DNA of 64,000 nucleotides from Trichosphaerium sp. ATCC 40318 (GCA_038496445.1 JALMLS010000414.1:1-64000); one strand, 5' to 3'; positions 25,301-36,183 are shown, numbered from the stretch's first letter. The notes: generated from the letters alone by a model not told the origin. Program-made: numbers and translations.

Positions 25301-27131
25301 TTATATCTGGCCATAAAAGACATTATAAACCTATTTTTACAGTACCTATAAATGGATTAGATAGCTCCTTTGCCATTGAACATCAGAGTGCGTCTTTTTT
25401 TTTTTCAGTTTTGTTGTTCTTTCTTTCCTTTTTTCTCGTTTTGTTTGTTGTTTTCTGACTTTCTTTGTAGCATTTGCAACATTACAAACATCAGATCCAC
25501 AGCGTAAACATACAGATTCTTCATCTAAATATGCTTCTGGGTCAGTATCTCCTGGTGTGTTATCACAATCTGGTTCTGGTTTGGGTACTGATTCGGGCTC
25601 AGATTCGAGCTCTGATTCTGATGTACAGATTGTACCATTTGATCCAAGGATAGAGCCTGTTATTGATACAGGATTATCACGTGCTCAAAGTGGTACGTCA
25701 TCAAAATATTTTAGTTACTTAGACCGGAGCTGCTTAATGTTCATTTTTTTTCTTTTTTTTTTTTGGATCTGTTCCTTCGCTTATACCTATTTTTTAGTAC
25801 CTGTTAAAAGTCGCATGTTGATAGATGTTGGTAGAAATACAGATTTAGTAAGAAGTACACCTAAAGAGACAGTAACAAGGACGCCTACTATGAATAGTGC
25901 GCATTCTTTACAATGATTTATATTTCCTATTTTTTTCTTAATTCTGACAAATCCTAACCACATACACGTGTTTTATCATTTAATTTCAAGACCCCTTTTT
26001 ATTGATTAACTTCTATTTTAGAGAGACATCACAGAAATAGATCACAATCACAAGTACCACGTCCTACAATTACAATGCAACAAAGAAGTAGACCAACGAG
26101 TCCAAGAGACATTGTTCGTGCTGTTTCTACCAATAATAGACAGAGAACACGTGCCAAGTCGATGAGGCGTCCTAAACGGGTTTTATCTAACCCTTTCGTT
26201 GATGAATTATCTAAAACACCTACACAACAACGTGCTATTGGGTACGACTCAAATCAACTTCAACAACCTTTTCTAAAACCTGCTTGTAATTTTTTTCTTT
26301 TTGTGTTCATGTAGCATGAGACCACGTTTTTTCACTTTAAATATGTTGGTGTTGAATAATATCTCTTTACTTTTTTTGGAAGGGCCTTGATGACGCTCAA
26401 AAAAAGCGATTAAAAACTTTAGGGCAGTTTTCTTTTTTTTTCAATTAGCGATTTTTGTCTTGTTTGCTAAGCAGAATATTAGGTCTACACCTCAAGCAAT
26501 GTATTCTCCTATTACAACAAAAGCTGTACCAGATGTATCTGGCACTAATCCTTTTGATTTTGGATCGACAAAGCAAAGCAAAGGTATGACCACGCATAGT
26601 TTTTTATGAAAACGATTTTTCGTGTTCACAGAATTCTTCGCTAATAATCACCTTTGTAGTAAATACGTCTGTTGCAAGCCCTGGTTCAAGAAGCTTAGCG
26701 CATTCTAGGCAATCGAGTACATTATCTAATCCATTCTTACCTATCCTTGGTACGTGTCCGCTGACTTATCAACCTTTTTTTTTTTCAGTTGTATTTTTTT
26801 ACAAACAGCATTTTTCTGAAAAGACAAAGTTCTTGAATTTTGAAAACAATACTTTTTTGATACTGATACATTGTTGTTGATTCATTGACATATCAATCAA
26901 ATTCTATTTTTTCGTTTGCTTTGATGAAATTGCCAAAACTTTTTTTTTTTTGGTCTTTGTATTTATTTTTTTTGTTTAGAGGAAGATACACGAAAGGCTT
27001 CTTTTAGTGAAGTTGGAAATACATCTCCAACAGCATTGCATAATTCTAGTAATAGTATATCATCCCTAAGCTCAACAATATCAGCAAGTCGCCAAGATAT
27101 TGACGCATGGTTTGATCCTTTATTTCAATGA
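22364..27131 (+). CDS. C2-domain arrestin-like trafficking adaptor with NPF-rich tail
   Basis: A multi-exon gene starting at ATG 22364. The first exons form a C2-type domain (VSLFVQVVEGEGFLT, EEPDLYAVVLLPDKKFRVAT, VVPKTLAPKWWAETVMFFE, GFGKLHITLRWSK). An arrestin N-domain follows (RISVKAKAYHPGEVVSGLLT, LHQWTFQFKLPLRTPPSF, GRITYSLMAFVDRF), then an arrestin C-domain (KVRVWCRPNHHVFFTDDTKE, KLIVPIFISGHKRHYKPIFT). The tail (about 25480-27131) is Ser/Thr/basic-rich with NPF motifs in LSNPFVDEL, GTNPFDFG and LSNPFLPIL, and ends WFDPLFQ. NPF is the ligand of EH-domain endocytic proteins, so an endocytic adaptor role is likely. C2-bearing arrestins are known in Dictyostelium (Adc proteins). Most junctions use GTACG-type donors. 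Tail exons are less certain than the domain exons. Confidence 0.85.
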
Positions 27132-27684
27132 AAACTTGAAAAAAAAACCACATATTTTGTGTTTTTTTAACAAGCTACGTTTGCCGTCACCTCAAAATAT
27201 TAATTGTACATATAAATAAAAATAAGTTGTAAAGCATATTGGTACTTTTTTCGGTTTAGCCTCCTTCCATAAACCTACAGCACTCACCAAATATATGTAT
27301 CTTTTTAAACTGCCAACCAATTTGTAGCAAGCATGTGATTTTCTGTTTATAGGCATGTCTAAGTACTGTGTGAAGATACACTAACATCATAGCTTGCAGA
27401 GCTGCAAAAGGTTACATCACAAACCATCTCAAGTCAAACTCAGTGTACTTTTTATTTTGATTAAAAAATGGTACATAATCGTTTAAATATTACTTGTACA
27501 TCAGTGAGGAAAGCGGTTACCGGTAACATGTTGCAGTATCCATGACGTGGGTCCGTGCAAGGACTAATGGTAGTGATTCTAGAAACGTGGTTCAAAAGAT
27601 GACAACAGCATTTGATACTAAAGTTGCTTTACAATAAAAAACTAGGTTCAACCTTTATTTGTTTTTTCATCGTTTCTCTAAAGT
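27132..27684. other. Intergenic region between convergent genes
   Basis: The 3' flanks of the arrestin gene and F-box B. AT-rich, with no exon recognised. Confidence 0.5.
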
Positions 27685-28572
27685 TTATTGATTGCGATCC
27701 TCAAACATGTACTCAACACTCATAGTATCACCAATTAATTTTAGAAGTTCTTTATCTTCTGGTGTATATTCCTCGACTACCTGAAATATATCTTCACCAA
27801 AATATTCAGGACACACTTGCAGATATGTATCGCTTTCAGTAAAATCTTTCAAAAATTCTAACCATGCTGGTTTATTGTTCTTGAGTGTATTTCCAGTAAA
27901 TACTACCCCTATCATTGGACGTATAACATCAGATGGAGGGTGGTCCATGCGAGCGTTAATATAAAACCCCTCTTCCATGAATGACGCTGCTTTATCCCAT
28001 GTATTGAGCAAAACCAAGAATGCATCATGGTACTTTTTATCAAGAAGTACTTTCTCCAAGAAAGTATGAACAGCATCAATGTGAGTAGAAACGAGTGCAT
28101 TGAATTCCTCAACAATTTTCTGCTGTTGGTTAGTAATATCCAGAGCTGCTAAGCTAGTATGTGATACAGAACAAAGATATTCGATGGTATACTCCATCAA
28201 GAAACCAGTATGACGCATTAAATCAATAAAAACACACTCTGTGAAACATTTTTGCTTCCACGTGAGTGACAAGTCCAATCTTCTTGGATTTTGTGGATTT
28301 TGGTTGAAAAATGGCGGATAGAAATATCCACTTGTGTAGTCGGAGTTTTCCAGGTTGTAATGGATACTATAAACCTCACGCCATAGTACATCATCTTTAG
28401 CAACTGCGTGCCATTGTTTACACACTGATAGGTTATGTAGGCTTCGTAGAGCAACAATTATGACTTTTCCAGTTGCTACCTCTTTAAAAATGAGGTAAAT
28501 GATCTCAACAGGTAAGTTCGCAATTGTGGTGGTCTTTAGAAGTGAATTATTTAAAGGACGTGTTTGTGCCAT
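27685..28572 (-). CDS. F-box protein B (paralogue of A and C)
   Basis: A 295-residue intronless ORF, nearly identical to F-box A over most of its length. The F-box spans residues 17-65 (ANLPVEIIYLIFKEV, SVCKQWHAVAKDDVLWREV). The insertion SLAALDITNQQQ around residue 140 is the main length difference. The conserved segments FLEKVLLDKKYHDAFLVL and HPPSDVIRPMIGVVFTGN are intact, and no stop or frameshift is seen. It is a probable SCF substrate adaptor of unknown target. Unlike most surrounding genes it lacks introns. Confidence 0.88.
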   Translation of the reverse strand: MAQTRPLNNSLLKTTTIANLPVEIIYLIFKEVATGKVIIVALRSLHNLSVCKQWHAVAKDDVLWREVYSIHYNLENSDYTSGYFYPPFFNQNPQNPRRLDLSLTWKQKCFTECVFIDLMRHTGFLMEYTIEYLCSVSHTSLAALDITNQQQKIVEEFNALVSTHIDAVHTFLEKVLLDKKYHDAFLVLLNTWDKAASFMEEGFYINARMDHPPSDVIRPMIGVVFTGNTLKNNKPAWLEFLKDFTESDTYLQVCPEYFGEDIFQVVEEYTPEDKELLKLIGDTMSVEYMFEDRNQ

Positions 28573-28800
28573 GACGTGGTGGCAACAAACAGGCTGTGAA
28601 ATGGATTTAAGTCAAACAATGTGAAATTGATTAAGTTAAAAAGCAATCAGTGAAAATAGATTTACAATACTTGACTTTTTTTACAAGAAATTCGACTTCT
28701 ATTCAGCTTTACAGTACAATAAATTATGATCACATAAACCCAGTGTATGCGTGGTAGATTGTAAATTGAAATGGAGGTATAACAGATTGTTCTGTTACAC
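28573..28800 (-). promoter_or_regulatory. Conserved upstream block of F-box gene B
   Basis: On the minus strand this flank aligns with the upstream blocks of genes A and C (string atcataatttattgtactgt near 28720-28740, then the gtcgaatttcttg region). It is the most diverged of the three next to the ATG. Confidence 0.5.
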
Positions 28801-30318
28801 GTGTACATTGTAATTCAATCTCATATGCATCTGCTAGTACGGCACCTTACGCCACTCTCTAAACTTGCTTGGTAAGAACATTGAGGATATTGCAATGTTA
28901 TTCAGGCCGCTGTCAAGCCAGACGAGTACTGGCTACCTCATCAAACCCACAAGACGGGAGTCCGACAACCTAACACCAACACCCATCAACCCTTTCAAAA
29001 ACAAATGAATCCATACTGTATCATTCAAGTTTGCAAAACTTTGTACCTTTTTACCGTCTGTAACTGTTGGTTTTCGTTTTTAGTCAGATCTTACAGATCG
29101 TGCAAGTTCTGTTAGTTCTTGCAAGATCTATCAAGAACTACAAGATTAGTTCTGGAAAAAAACAAACACGCACATATTATTGCAACACCACGTGTTTTAA
29201 CCACCATTATATTTTGTTTGGTATGTTAACTTATGTAGTTCTGTCGATCTCTAAGGTCCAACAATTGTCTCCTACACTCTAAAACGTATTATTACGCTAT
29301 GTAAATACCGTACTCAGCGCAAGATACTTTGGAAGCGGTTGTAATTTTCTTGAGGTTTTAACGTTAGACGACAACCTAGGTTAGAACCAACAAGAGACAG
29401 AGTAAGCAACAAGATAGATTTGGAGGAAGACTAACGTCTCGGTGGCTCAAACGCAACACACGAGTAAGGATTTATATCTTGTACATGTGCTATTTATGCA
29501 AAAAAATGGATCGACAAATTCAGTTTTCAATAAATACAGGTTTTATGGATCAGAAAAAGTCCCTTTTTCAAGGGCGGAAAGTGGGATGATTGTTGCTTGC
29601 CATCTGTTGATCTGTGCGTGCCGGTTGCGGTAATGTCAGATTATGGTTGGTCAGATAGTTTCTTCAAACGCCTGGAATTCCAGCGGAATATACAGACATT
29701 TTCTCACGGTTAATACTTCTCTATGCGCCTGAATGTGCCAGCATTCGCGGGTGGTGTGCACCACCCATTAGACATGTATCAAGCGTTGTGATTAGTGGTT
29801 TTGCAAACCAGTTAAGCGAACATACTCAAATGTGGTTGTCGACAATAGCTTGTATGCCTTTGTTTGAGAATAGACTGGTCAATATAAACAGTTTAATGAA
29901 AGTATGTTTCAAAACATAGCTCCTGATTAGTAGCAAGCATGTACATTCTTATCCTACAAGAGTACTTAATGAGAATAAATCAATACACGAGCATGAGAAA
30001 ATCACATGCTAAAAATTGACTTAATCCGCGTCAACACGTGCCATAAGGAGAAAGCCAATAAGCATTACAATATCTCAAATCTCTTGCAAGACTGTACATG
30101 CTCATAATAACTGCTACATGAGAGGTGCTAGTTTCCACCACGGCTTTACTTTTTTTGCAAAACATTGTTTTTATTGTCTCACTTTGTTTTACTTGGATCT
30201 TTAGGGAACTAAGAAACGTTTATTATCTTCTAAAGTAAACCAAGTTGATCTCATAGTTGCTAACATCTTCTCCATGGAGGATCAGTCTATGTTTAGTTTT
30301 TTGATTGTGATGAGTACA
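28801..30318. other. Long intergenic region with a dispersed repeat
   Basis: About 1.5 kb without a supported gene. Small frames at 29067 and 29442 show no domain or splice context. It contains one copy of a roughly 130-bp dispersed repeat at about 29006-29145. Confidence 0.45.
29006..29145 (+). repeat. Dispersed repeat, copy 1 (inverted copy at 59515-59640)
   Basis: The core strings tatcattcaagtttgc, ttggttttcgt and ctgttagttcttgcaagatc recur in the same order, on the opposite strand, at about 59515-59640. It is non-coding in both places. The origin is unknown and it may be a small transposon fragment. Confidence 0.6.
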
Positions 30319-31194
30319 TTATTGATTGCGATCCTCAAACATGTACTCAACACTCATAGTATCACCAATTAATTTTAGAAGTTCTGTATCTTCTGGTGTA
30401 TATTCATCGACTACCTTAAACATATATTCACCATAATCATCAGGATGCATGTAAAGATATGAATTGTTTGCTGCAGTATAATCTTTCAAAAACTCTAACC
30501 ATGCTGGTTTATTGTTCTTGAGTGTATTTCCAGTAAATACTACCCCTACCATTGGACGTATAACATCAGATGGAGGGTGGTCCATACGAGAGTCATAAAA
30601 AAACCCATGATTTTCCATGAATGACGCTGATTTGTCCCATGTATCGTACAAAACCAAGAATGCATCATGGTACTTTTTATCAAGAAGTACTTTCTCCAAG
30701 AAAGTATGAACAGCATCAATGTGAGTAGAAACGAGTGCATTGAATTCCTCGATAACATCTTGCTGGTAGTTAAGAAAGCTATCTACTGCAGAACAAAGAT
30801 ATTCCATGGTGTAGTACATCAAGAAACCACTACATCGCATTTTGTCAATAAAGACACACTCTGTGAAACATTTTTGCTTCCACGTGAGTGACAAGTCCAA
30901 TCTTCTTGGATTTTGTGGATTTTGGTTGAAAAATGGCGGATAGAAACATCCAGTTGTGTATTCGGAGTTTTCCAGGTTGTAATGGATACTGTAAACCTCG
31001 CGCCATAGTAAATCATCTGTAGCAATCGTGTGCCATTGTTTACACACTGATAGGTTATGTAGGCTTCGTAGAGCAACAATTACGACTTTTCCAGTTGCTA
31101 CCTCTTTAAAAATGAGGTAAATGATCTCAACAGGTAAGTGAGTAATTGTGGTGGTCTTTAAAAGTGAATTGTTTAAAGGACGCGTTTGTGCCAT
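30319..31194 (-). CDS. F-box protein C (paralogue of A and B)
   Basis: A 291-residue intronless ORF in the same family as genes A and B. The F-box is at residues 17-65 (THLPVEIIYLIFKEV onward). The shared body continues to residue 245, after which the sequence differs (YTAANNSYLYMHPDDYGEYM in place of the version in A and B). The C-terminus VEYMFEDRNQ is shared with B. The mosaic of A-like and B-like segments suggests gene conversion or rapid divergence in the presumed substrate-binding part. The upstream 240 bp are closest to those of gene A. Confidence 0.88.
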   Translation of the reverse strand: MAQTRPLNNSLLKTTTITHLPVEIIYLIFKEVATGKVVIVALRSLHNLSVCKQWHTIATDDLLWREVYSIHYNLENSEYTTGCFYPPFFNQNPQNPRRLDLSLTWKQKCFTECVFIDKMRCSGFLMYYTMEYLCSAVDSFLNYQQDVIEEFNALVSTHIDAVHTFLEKVLLDKKYHDAFLVLYDTWDKSASFMENHGFFYDSRMDHPPSDVIRPMVGVVFTGNTLKNNKPAWLEFLKDYTAANNSYLYMHPDDYGEYMFKVVDEYTPEDTELLKLIGDTMSVEYMFEDRNQ

Positions 31195-31440
31195 GACTTG
31201 CCTTCTTTGTTCTGTGTGGTGCTTCTTTGTAAAACAATCAGTGAAATGGATTAAAGTTAAACAGTGAATATTGATTCAAGTTAAAGAGCACAGTAAAACA
31301 ATCAGTGAAAATGGTTTTACAACCGACTTTTTAAACAAGAAATTCGACTTCTCTTAAGCTTTACAGTACAATAAATTATGATCATATATTGTCAGCATGT
31401 GCATGGTAGAGTGTAAATTCAAAAGGAGATATCGGCAGTT
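31195..31440 (-). promoter_or_regulatory. Conserved upstream block of F-box gene C
   Basis: Matches the block upstream of gene A along its whole length: the leader with caaagaa strings, duplicated TTTTCACTG motifs, atcataatttattgtactgt, and the distal string gatatctccttttgaattta. Confidence 0.6.
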
Positions 31441-31833
31441 GAGATCAAAGCTCATCTACTAACTTGTCTACCCACGTGCAGATAAATTTAAAACGTTGTG
31501 GTAGTGTATTTGTGGTACATACAAAAGGCTCTTGACTGTGGAACGTAAATGTAGGAAGGAAATTACAGTCAATACAACAGTTGAAAGGGTATCAGTTTCC
31601 ACGCTTTTAAACAAACTAAGCTCATTAATAATGAAATTCTTTGTTTGCTATTTCTAGCCCTCATTGCGAACAGCGTACTTTTCAGCTATTTTTTAGTGTC
31701 TTTATCCTCGCTTCATAAACCACGTGTTATCTGTTTATGTCAATAACAAAGGATCAACTTGTCTCAGTAGTACCTTTATTCTAAATAGATATTTTATTAA
31801 AGGCACCTACAAGGCGTATGTTCAAAGCAGAAT
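31441..31833. other. Intergenic region
   Basis: About 400 bp, AT-rich. No gene or repeat recognised. Confidence 0.45.
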
Positions 31834-32985
31834 TTACAGCCTCTGAGAAAGTGAGAAAGGAATTTTCTTCTCAACAGGTTCTCCAAACATATTCCATCTT
31901 TTGGTTTTACTGCTCTTCTTATCATCAATAAAAGTATTTGTTAACCTGAGTTGTCCATTAGGATGCCACACTCTATGACTACCGTTCTTTTTGTCATTAG
32001 CATAGGTAGTTTCTGACTTGGTTTGTCCATTCTCATACCAACTCTTTAGTTGCCCGTGTTTCTTACCATCAACAAATGGAACTTCTATTTCAAGTTGTCC
32101 ATTCTCATACCACTGTTTGTGATCACCGTTTTCCAAACCATTAACATATGTTGAATGCATCTCGAGTTGTCCATTATCATACCACTGATTAATCTCACCT
32201 TGTTGTTTACCATTTACAAACCAAGTTTCCATACTCTGCTGCCCATTTTCGTGCCACTCATTTACCTTGCCATCCTCTAACCCTTCATTATACATACGCT
32301 GTATCTTCAACTGTCCATCTATGTACCACTCCTTAACCACTCCATTTTCTTTACCTTCTTTATATTCGGTTTGCATTTGGACTTGTCCATTCTCGTGCCA
32401 TGCAGTATAACCGCCATTCTTCTTGTCATCCATATAATTACTATCTACCTTAAGTTGTCCACTCTCATACCAACACTTCACTTTACCGTTCACTCTATCA
32501 TCAACATACATGCTCTCAACTCTCATTTGTCCGTTGCTAAACCAATTGGTTTGCTTGCCGTTTTTCTTTCCATTGACAAGTGTGCTTTGCGAAAGAAGCT
32601 GTCCGTTTTCATACCAACAGTGGCGTATGCCGTTCTCCTCACCGTCAATATACATGCACTGAACAGCGAGTTGTCCGTTGGCATGCCATTCCTTGAACTC
32701 ACCGTTTTCTGTCCCATCACGCATCATAGTTTGGGACACCAATTGTCCGTCGTTATTCCAGAAGAGCCACAAACCTTTTTTTTTGAGATTTGTGTCGAAA
32801 TGAGTGTTGGTAGCTGCTTTTTTCGAAAGAGAATGGAACTTATTGAATGTTTCAGCAGTAAATGTGCATAAATAAAGTTGAATATCTTTAGGAAGATCTA
32901 ACAGAGTCCGATTAACGGTGTTTGTTCTGTGGAGTCTTAATTTAGACTCTTTTGTTTGCATCGTGGCCTGATTAAAGAACCTCAT
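31834..32985 (-). CDS. F-box protein with 12-13 YwqK/MORN-variant repeats
   Basis: A 383-residue intronless ORF. Residues about 28-70 form an F-box-like region (LLDLPKDIQLYLCTFTAETF, KFHSLSKKA). Residues about 70-370 are 12-13 tandem repeats of about 24 residues with the core (E/C/Q)W(Y/H)ENGQL followed by a Tyr and then G-x-x-x-G, the pattern of the MORN-variant (MORN_2/YwqK) family. Similar F-box plus MORN-variant proteins are known from giant DNA viruses and amoebae. The repeats probably form an extended beta surface that binds a partner, with the F-box linking to Skp1. This function is inferred. The repeat region is uninterrupted, so the gene looks functional. Confidence 0.85.
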   Translation of the reverse strand: MRFFNQATMQTKESKLRLHRTNTVNRTLLDLPKDIQLYLCTFTAETFNKFHSLSKKAATNTHFDTNLKKKGLWLFWNNDGQLVSQTMMRDGTENGEFKEWHANGQLAVQCMYIDGEENGIRHCWYENGQLLSQSTLVNGKKNGKQTNWFSNGQMRVESMYVDDRVNGKVKCWYESGQLKVDSNYMDDKKNGGYTAWHENGQVQMQTEYKEGKENGVVKEWYIDGQLKIQRMYNEGLEDGKVNEWHENGQQSMETWFVNGKQQGEINQWYDNGQLEMHSTYVNGLENGDHKQWYENGQLEIEVPFVDGKKHGQLKSWYENGQTKSETTYANDKKNGSHRVWHPNGQLRLTNTFIDDKKSSKTKRWNMFGEPVEKKIPFSLSQRL

Positions 32986-33395
32986 ACAAGTTAACCAGTG
33001 AATGCTGCAGGTGTGTTTGTTTAATCAAAAAATATCATAGGCACACCTGTAGTGATTTAGAAAAACATTTTTGCAGCGTGAAATGTTGTACACGTGATGT
33101 GGCTTTTCTTTTAACTGCCGTTTAAGTCACTGGAAAATATGCAAAAATCCAGCACCCCCACTATTACGCCAAAGGGTATTTGCGGTACATTTGTCTGTTT
33201 AGCACTTGTAGTGAATTATGTTTTTTCGCATTCCAAACCTTTGATATAGTGGTTTACCAACGACAAATAATAGTTTGATGACAAATAAGTGAGTACTTTT
33301 TTTTATTTTACATTGCAAAAGAGACAGTACAAAGCTGTAGGACCTTTGAGTTGCTCTACCTATAGGTTACTCAACAAGATTTTGTGGAACATCTA
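32986..33395. other. Intergenic region
   Basis: The upstream flank of the F-box/YwqK-repeat gene, with a CACGTG near 33091. No exon is supported. Confidence 0.45.
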
Positions 33396-33650
33396 TCAGG
33401 TGCAGTGATTATTAAGTTTAAAACAACAAAGGCTAAGTAGTAAAAACACTAGTTTAAGCAGGATTGTAAACTTGAGTGTTCTCCAATTCAGTGTTTTCTC
33501 TATACCGTTTACGTACTGACAAGCTGCCATCAGAATCCAACGTTTGTATTCACCGTGCTTACAGCCACTAACAATGGTACCACTCATATGGGTGACTTGC
33601 TTTTCATAAAGCAATTGACCAACAGAAGTACTTGTAATAAAATCCATTCA
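33396..33650 (-). pseudogene. Decayed YwqK/MORN-variant repeat fragment
   Basis: The minus-strand frame contains VGQLLYEKQ, SGTIVSGCKHGEYKRW and then, after a frame change, DGSLSV. These are one to two units of the repeat family seen at 31834 and 54683. No F-box and no long frame remain, so it is interpreted as a relic of a former gene copy. Confidence 0.55.
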
Positions 33651-33777
33651 AACACACAGTACTTTTGTCTATGAAGCTTCGCAAGTGCCACACGGTCAAA
33701 AAGCTGTTGATGAGATGGCGTTTTTAGAAGTGAGAAAAGTAGTATTTGCGGAAATTGATGTTTATTAACAACTCAAC

Positions 33778-34703
33778 TTAGTCAGTAAGTACTTTAAGAA
33801 CACGAGCAGTAACAATAAGTCTTCCTCTCTCAAACTGCCTACAATAGTTGTTTCGAAGAGGGAGTGTACAAGCTGCACAGCTGAAAGTTTGAGCGTTTAA
33901 ATCAGCAGAGCCAGGTAGTCCCAGGTCACCGTACTATGCCTGTATTAATATAAACTTTATAATAAAAGAGTATCAATCATACGCTTTTCAAGTGGCTAAT
34001 ATTGCTAATCACACCAGTTGGTGATATTGATATACAAACTGTATAATTGAGATGACTATCACTAGTATACATAACGTCAAAAATGATTAGCCATGAATTT
34101 TTCTCGCTTATTTCTTCCTGATGCAATGCACTTTCAAGCTTAGAAACACGTGATGATAATTGTTTTATCAATTCACATTGCTCAGCGGATATTTTGCTTA
34201 ATCTTCTTATTAATTCATCTGTATCAGCAGGTATACTTGTTAATATCAAAGTAAACGACTCAGTTACCACATGCTTTAAACTGCACTTTAACAATAAACT
34301 AGCACCCTTGAAGTCACGTGTCAGTTAATCTTACTGCCGTTTTTTCTCAGTAGTACCTGCTGTTCAACAGAAAGAGTTGATTCAGTGAGAGATGTATCAA
34401 CAGCACTCTCAAGGAACTTACAAAGAATGCCACCAGTTCTTTAGTCGTTTAATTAAAAAACACAAAAAGACTTCTCGTACTTGATGACATGATCTGTTTC
34501 AGCTCGTAATTGTTCCAGTGTGAATACAGCCTTGTATTGTTCCATCGTACTTGAAGACAATCAGTATTATCCGGTTTTACACTTTTTTTTTTGTAGCCGC
34601 ACGTGTCATTGGTAGCTATGATAGTTACAGCGTTGTTGCTGTCTTTTACAGATATTTCGAACGGTTTAATAGTGAACGAAACTGTTTGGTGTTCTTCTGC
34701 CAT
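33778..34703 (-). CDS. Orphan protein A (paralogue of 58411-59290)
   Basis: A small multi-exon gene conserved with a paralogue at 58411, which confirms the exons. Exon 1 from ATG 34701-34703 encodes AEEHQTVSFTIKPFEISVKD. A 53-nt intron follows, then EQYKAVFTLEQLRAETDHVI. Further exons give a helical segment (ILCKFLESAVD), a beta-strand motif ESFTLILTSIPADTDELI running into a coiled coil (LSSRVSKLESAL), then NSWLIIFDVM, CISISPTG and a C-terminal exon with CAACTLPLRNNYCRQFE. I do not recognise the family. The architecture is a small beta-rich head, a coiled coil and a CxxC-containing tail. Confidence 0.65.
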
Positions 34704-35034
34704 GTGTACGCGTCTGTCTTCGAAGATTGAATTATTCGTCAGCAGGAACTGTACTTTGGTTTTAAGTTAGTAGCTAAAGAAATACAACTTAATGACATCT
34801 TTTAATTCTCTTTCGTCTTGTAGTTGTCGTTGATGTGGATGCAGGATTTTGTTATTGAGTTTGAGGAAACGTTGTATGCGAGCTCCCAAAGCGTTCTTTT
34901 TTGAACATACAGAACTATGACTGTATTCTTCAACAGCTGACAAACGGTAGAGCTTGGGAATAGATCTCATCTAAAGTGAAAACTGTTGTGACTATATATT
35001 CCAAGTCGAGATATCTTGCATCTGTTACAACTTA
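34704..35034. other. Intergenic region
   Basis: A minus-strand open frame at 34767-34970 has no recognisable content. Nothing else is seen. Confidence 0.35.
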
Positions 35035-35160
35035 GTGGTACTGGTGGAATGTGAACGCAACTTTATAAAGAGTACACTACATTTCCGTGGTCAGGTTTAT
35101 GGTTACCTAAAGATATGGGATATGAATGGTACTTTATTTGTGAGATATTATGTTTATTTA
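35035..35160 (+). pseudogene. YwqK/MORN-variant repeat remnant
   Basis: The plus-strand frame reads HFRGQVYGYLKIWDMNGTLF, which fits one repeat unit (G-x-x-G, W-x-x-NG). There is no start, no F-box and no neighbouring repeats in frame. It is probably another relic of the F-box/YwqK family. Confidence 0.4.
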
Positions 35161-35379
35161 ATGTCGTTCAGGAACCTATTGTCATTTACACTGAGTGTTA
35201 AAGTGGACCAGGAAGAAAGCTAAATTGCACTGTGATTGAAATGAAATGCCTATCAGAATTTGAAGTTTCTACAAAGGGAGGATTTGTGTTGACTTTGCGC
35301 TAAATGAAAAACAGTCAAGTCTTTTTAAACTGGCATGAAGTTACTCACAGCATTAATACTTACTTTAAATACTTGTTTA

Positions 35380-35690
35380 TTAGGTCATTAGAAATACAAC
35401 CATAACAACACTTCTTAACAATGCCATACCTTTTGAGTTTGGTGATGTCGATAAAGTAATTTCTAAATCAACAGCAATTTTCTACTAGATATTCTTTCTG
35501 TTTTTTTGCTTGCTACATCGTTGGCATGGATTTTTATAATGCCAAGGTTAAAATTATCCAAATCAAATACTGTAACGCAAAGCGCTGGACGCAATATCGC
35601 CACAGAGGTGCAACCAAATAGTAACGAAGAACTTGGTATGAGTGAGGAAGTTGAAGACAAAGTTGACAGCTTGAAGTGATCACCATTCAC
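35380..35690 (+). other. Possible exons of an unrecognised gene
   Basis: After an acceptor near 35388 the frame NTTITTLLNNAIPFEFGDVD looks coding. A downstream frame at about 35539-35679 (MPRLKLSKSNTVT to EVEDKVDSLK, stop) could be a later exon. No start exon or family is identified, so this is weakly supported. Confidence 0.25.
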
Positions 35691-35699
35691 CTTTCACCT

Positions 35700-36183
35700 A
35701 AAAAAAAAACCGCAAAGTAGTCCAATAACTAATCTATTCTAAAAAATTCTCAGGCTATAGCTGATTGAACCTCAACAGTGGTATTCCCATGTTCTAATCA
35801 TAATAATAGTTTACATAAACTTACAATAGTACTCTTCAGAGTTCACCAATACAATACAAGGCTTAGCATACTGAAACCTGCCATTATTTTACAACTGCTA
35901 TTGCTAAAAATGTACTCTTCTCATCTGACTGATTGAAAGAGAAAGAATGCACTTTCAATACCTTGTTCATGTAAAATCGATAGTACTTCAATACTGGATG
36001 GACAATTGATCTTGTCATCAGCCCCAAAAAGGTAGCAGTGATCAAGATACCACTCAAAGGGGCTTGTGAGGGCAATTTTTCAAAAAGAAATGACACGGGA
36101 CGTTTGAAGGCACAGTGGGAAGATACTGGTTTTTGCACTGACACTTGTGTACAACTATACACCATTCAGTTATGCCAACAAAC
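35700..36183. other. Intergenic region / promoter of WxxW gene
   Basis: A 93-codon minus-strand frame (35884-36165) has no recognisable features and is probably not a gene. It is otherwise featureless. Confidence 0.4.

Noticed and set aside
29442-29633. ORF starting MAQTQ, similar to the F-box family start MAQTR
   Set aside because: Similarity ends after five residues. No F-box follows.
32371-32871. 166-codon plus-strand ORF
   Set aside because: Antisense shadow of the YwqK-repeat array; the periodic Ile/His pattern mirrors the repeats.
35884-36165. 93-codon minus-strand ORF upstream of the WxxW gene
   Set aside because: No recognisable feature, no exon partners, and it overlaps the expected promoter.
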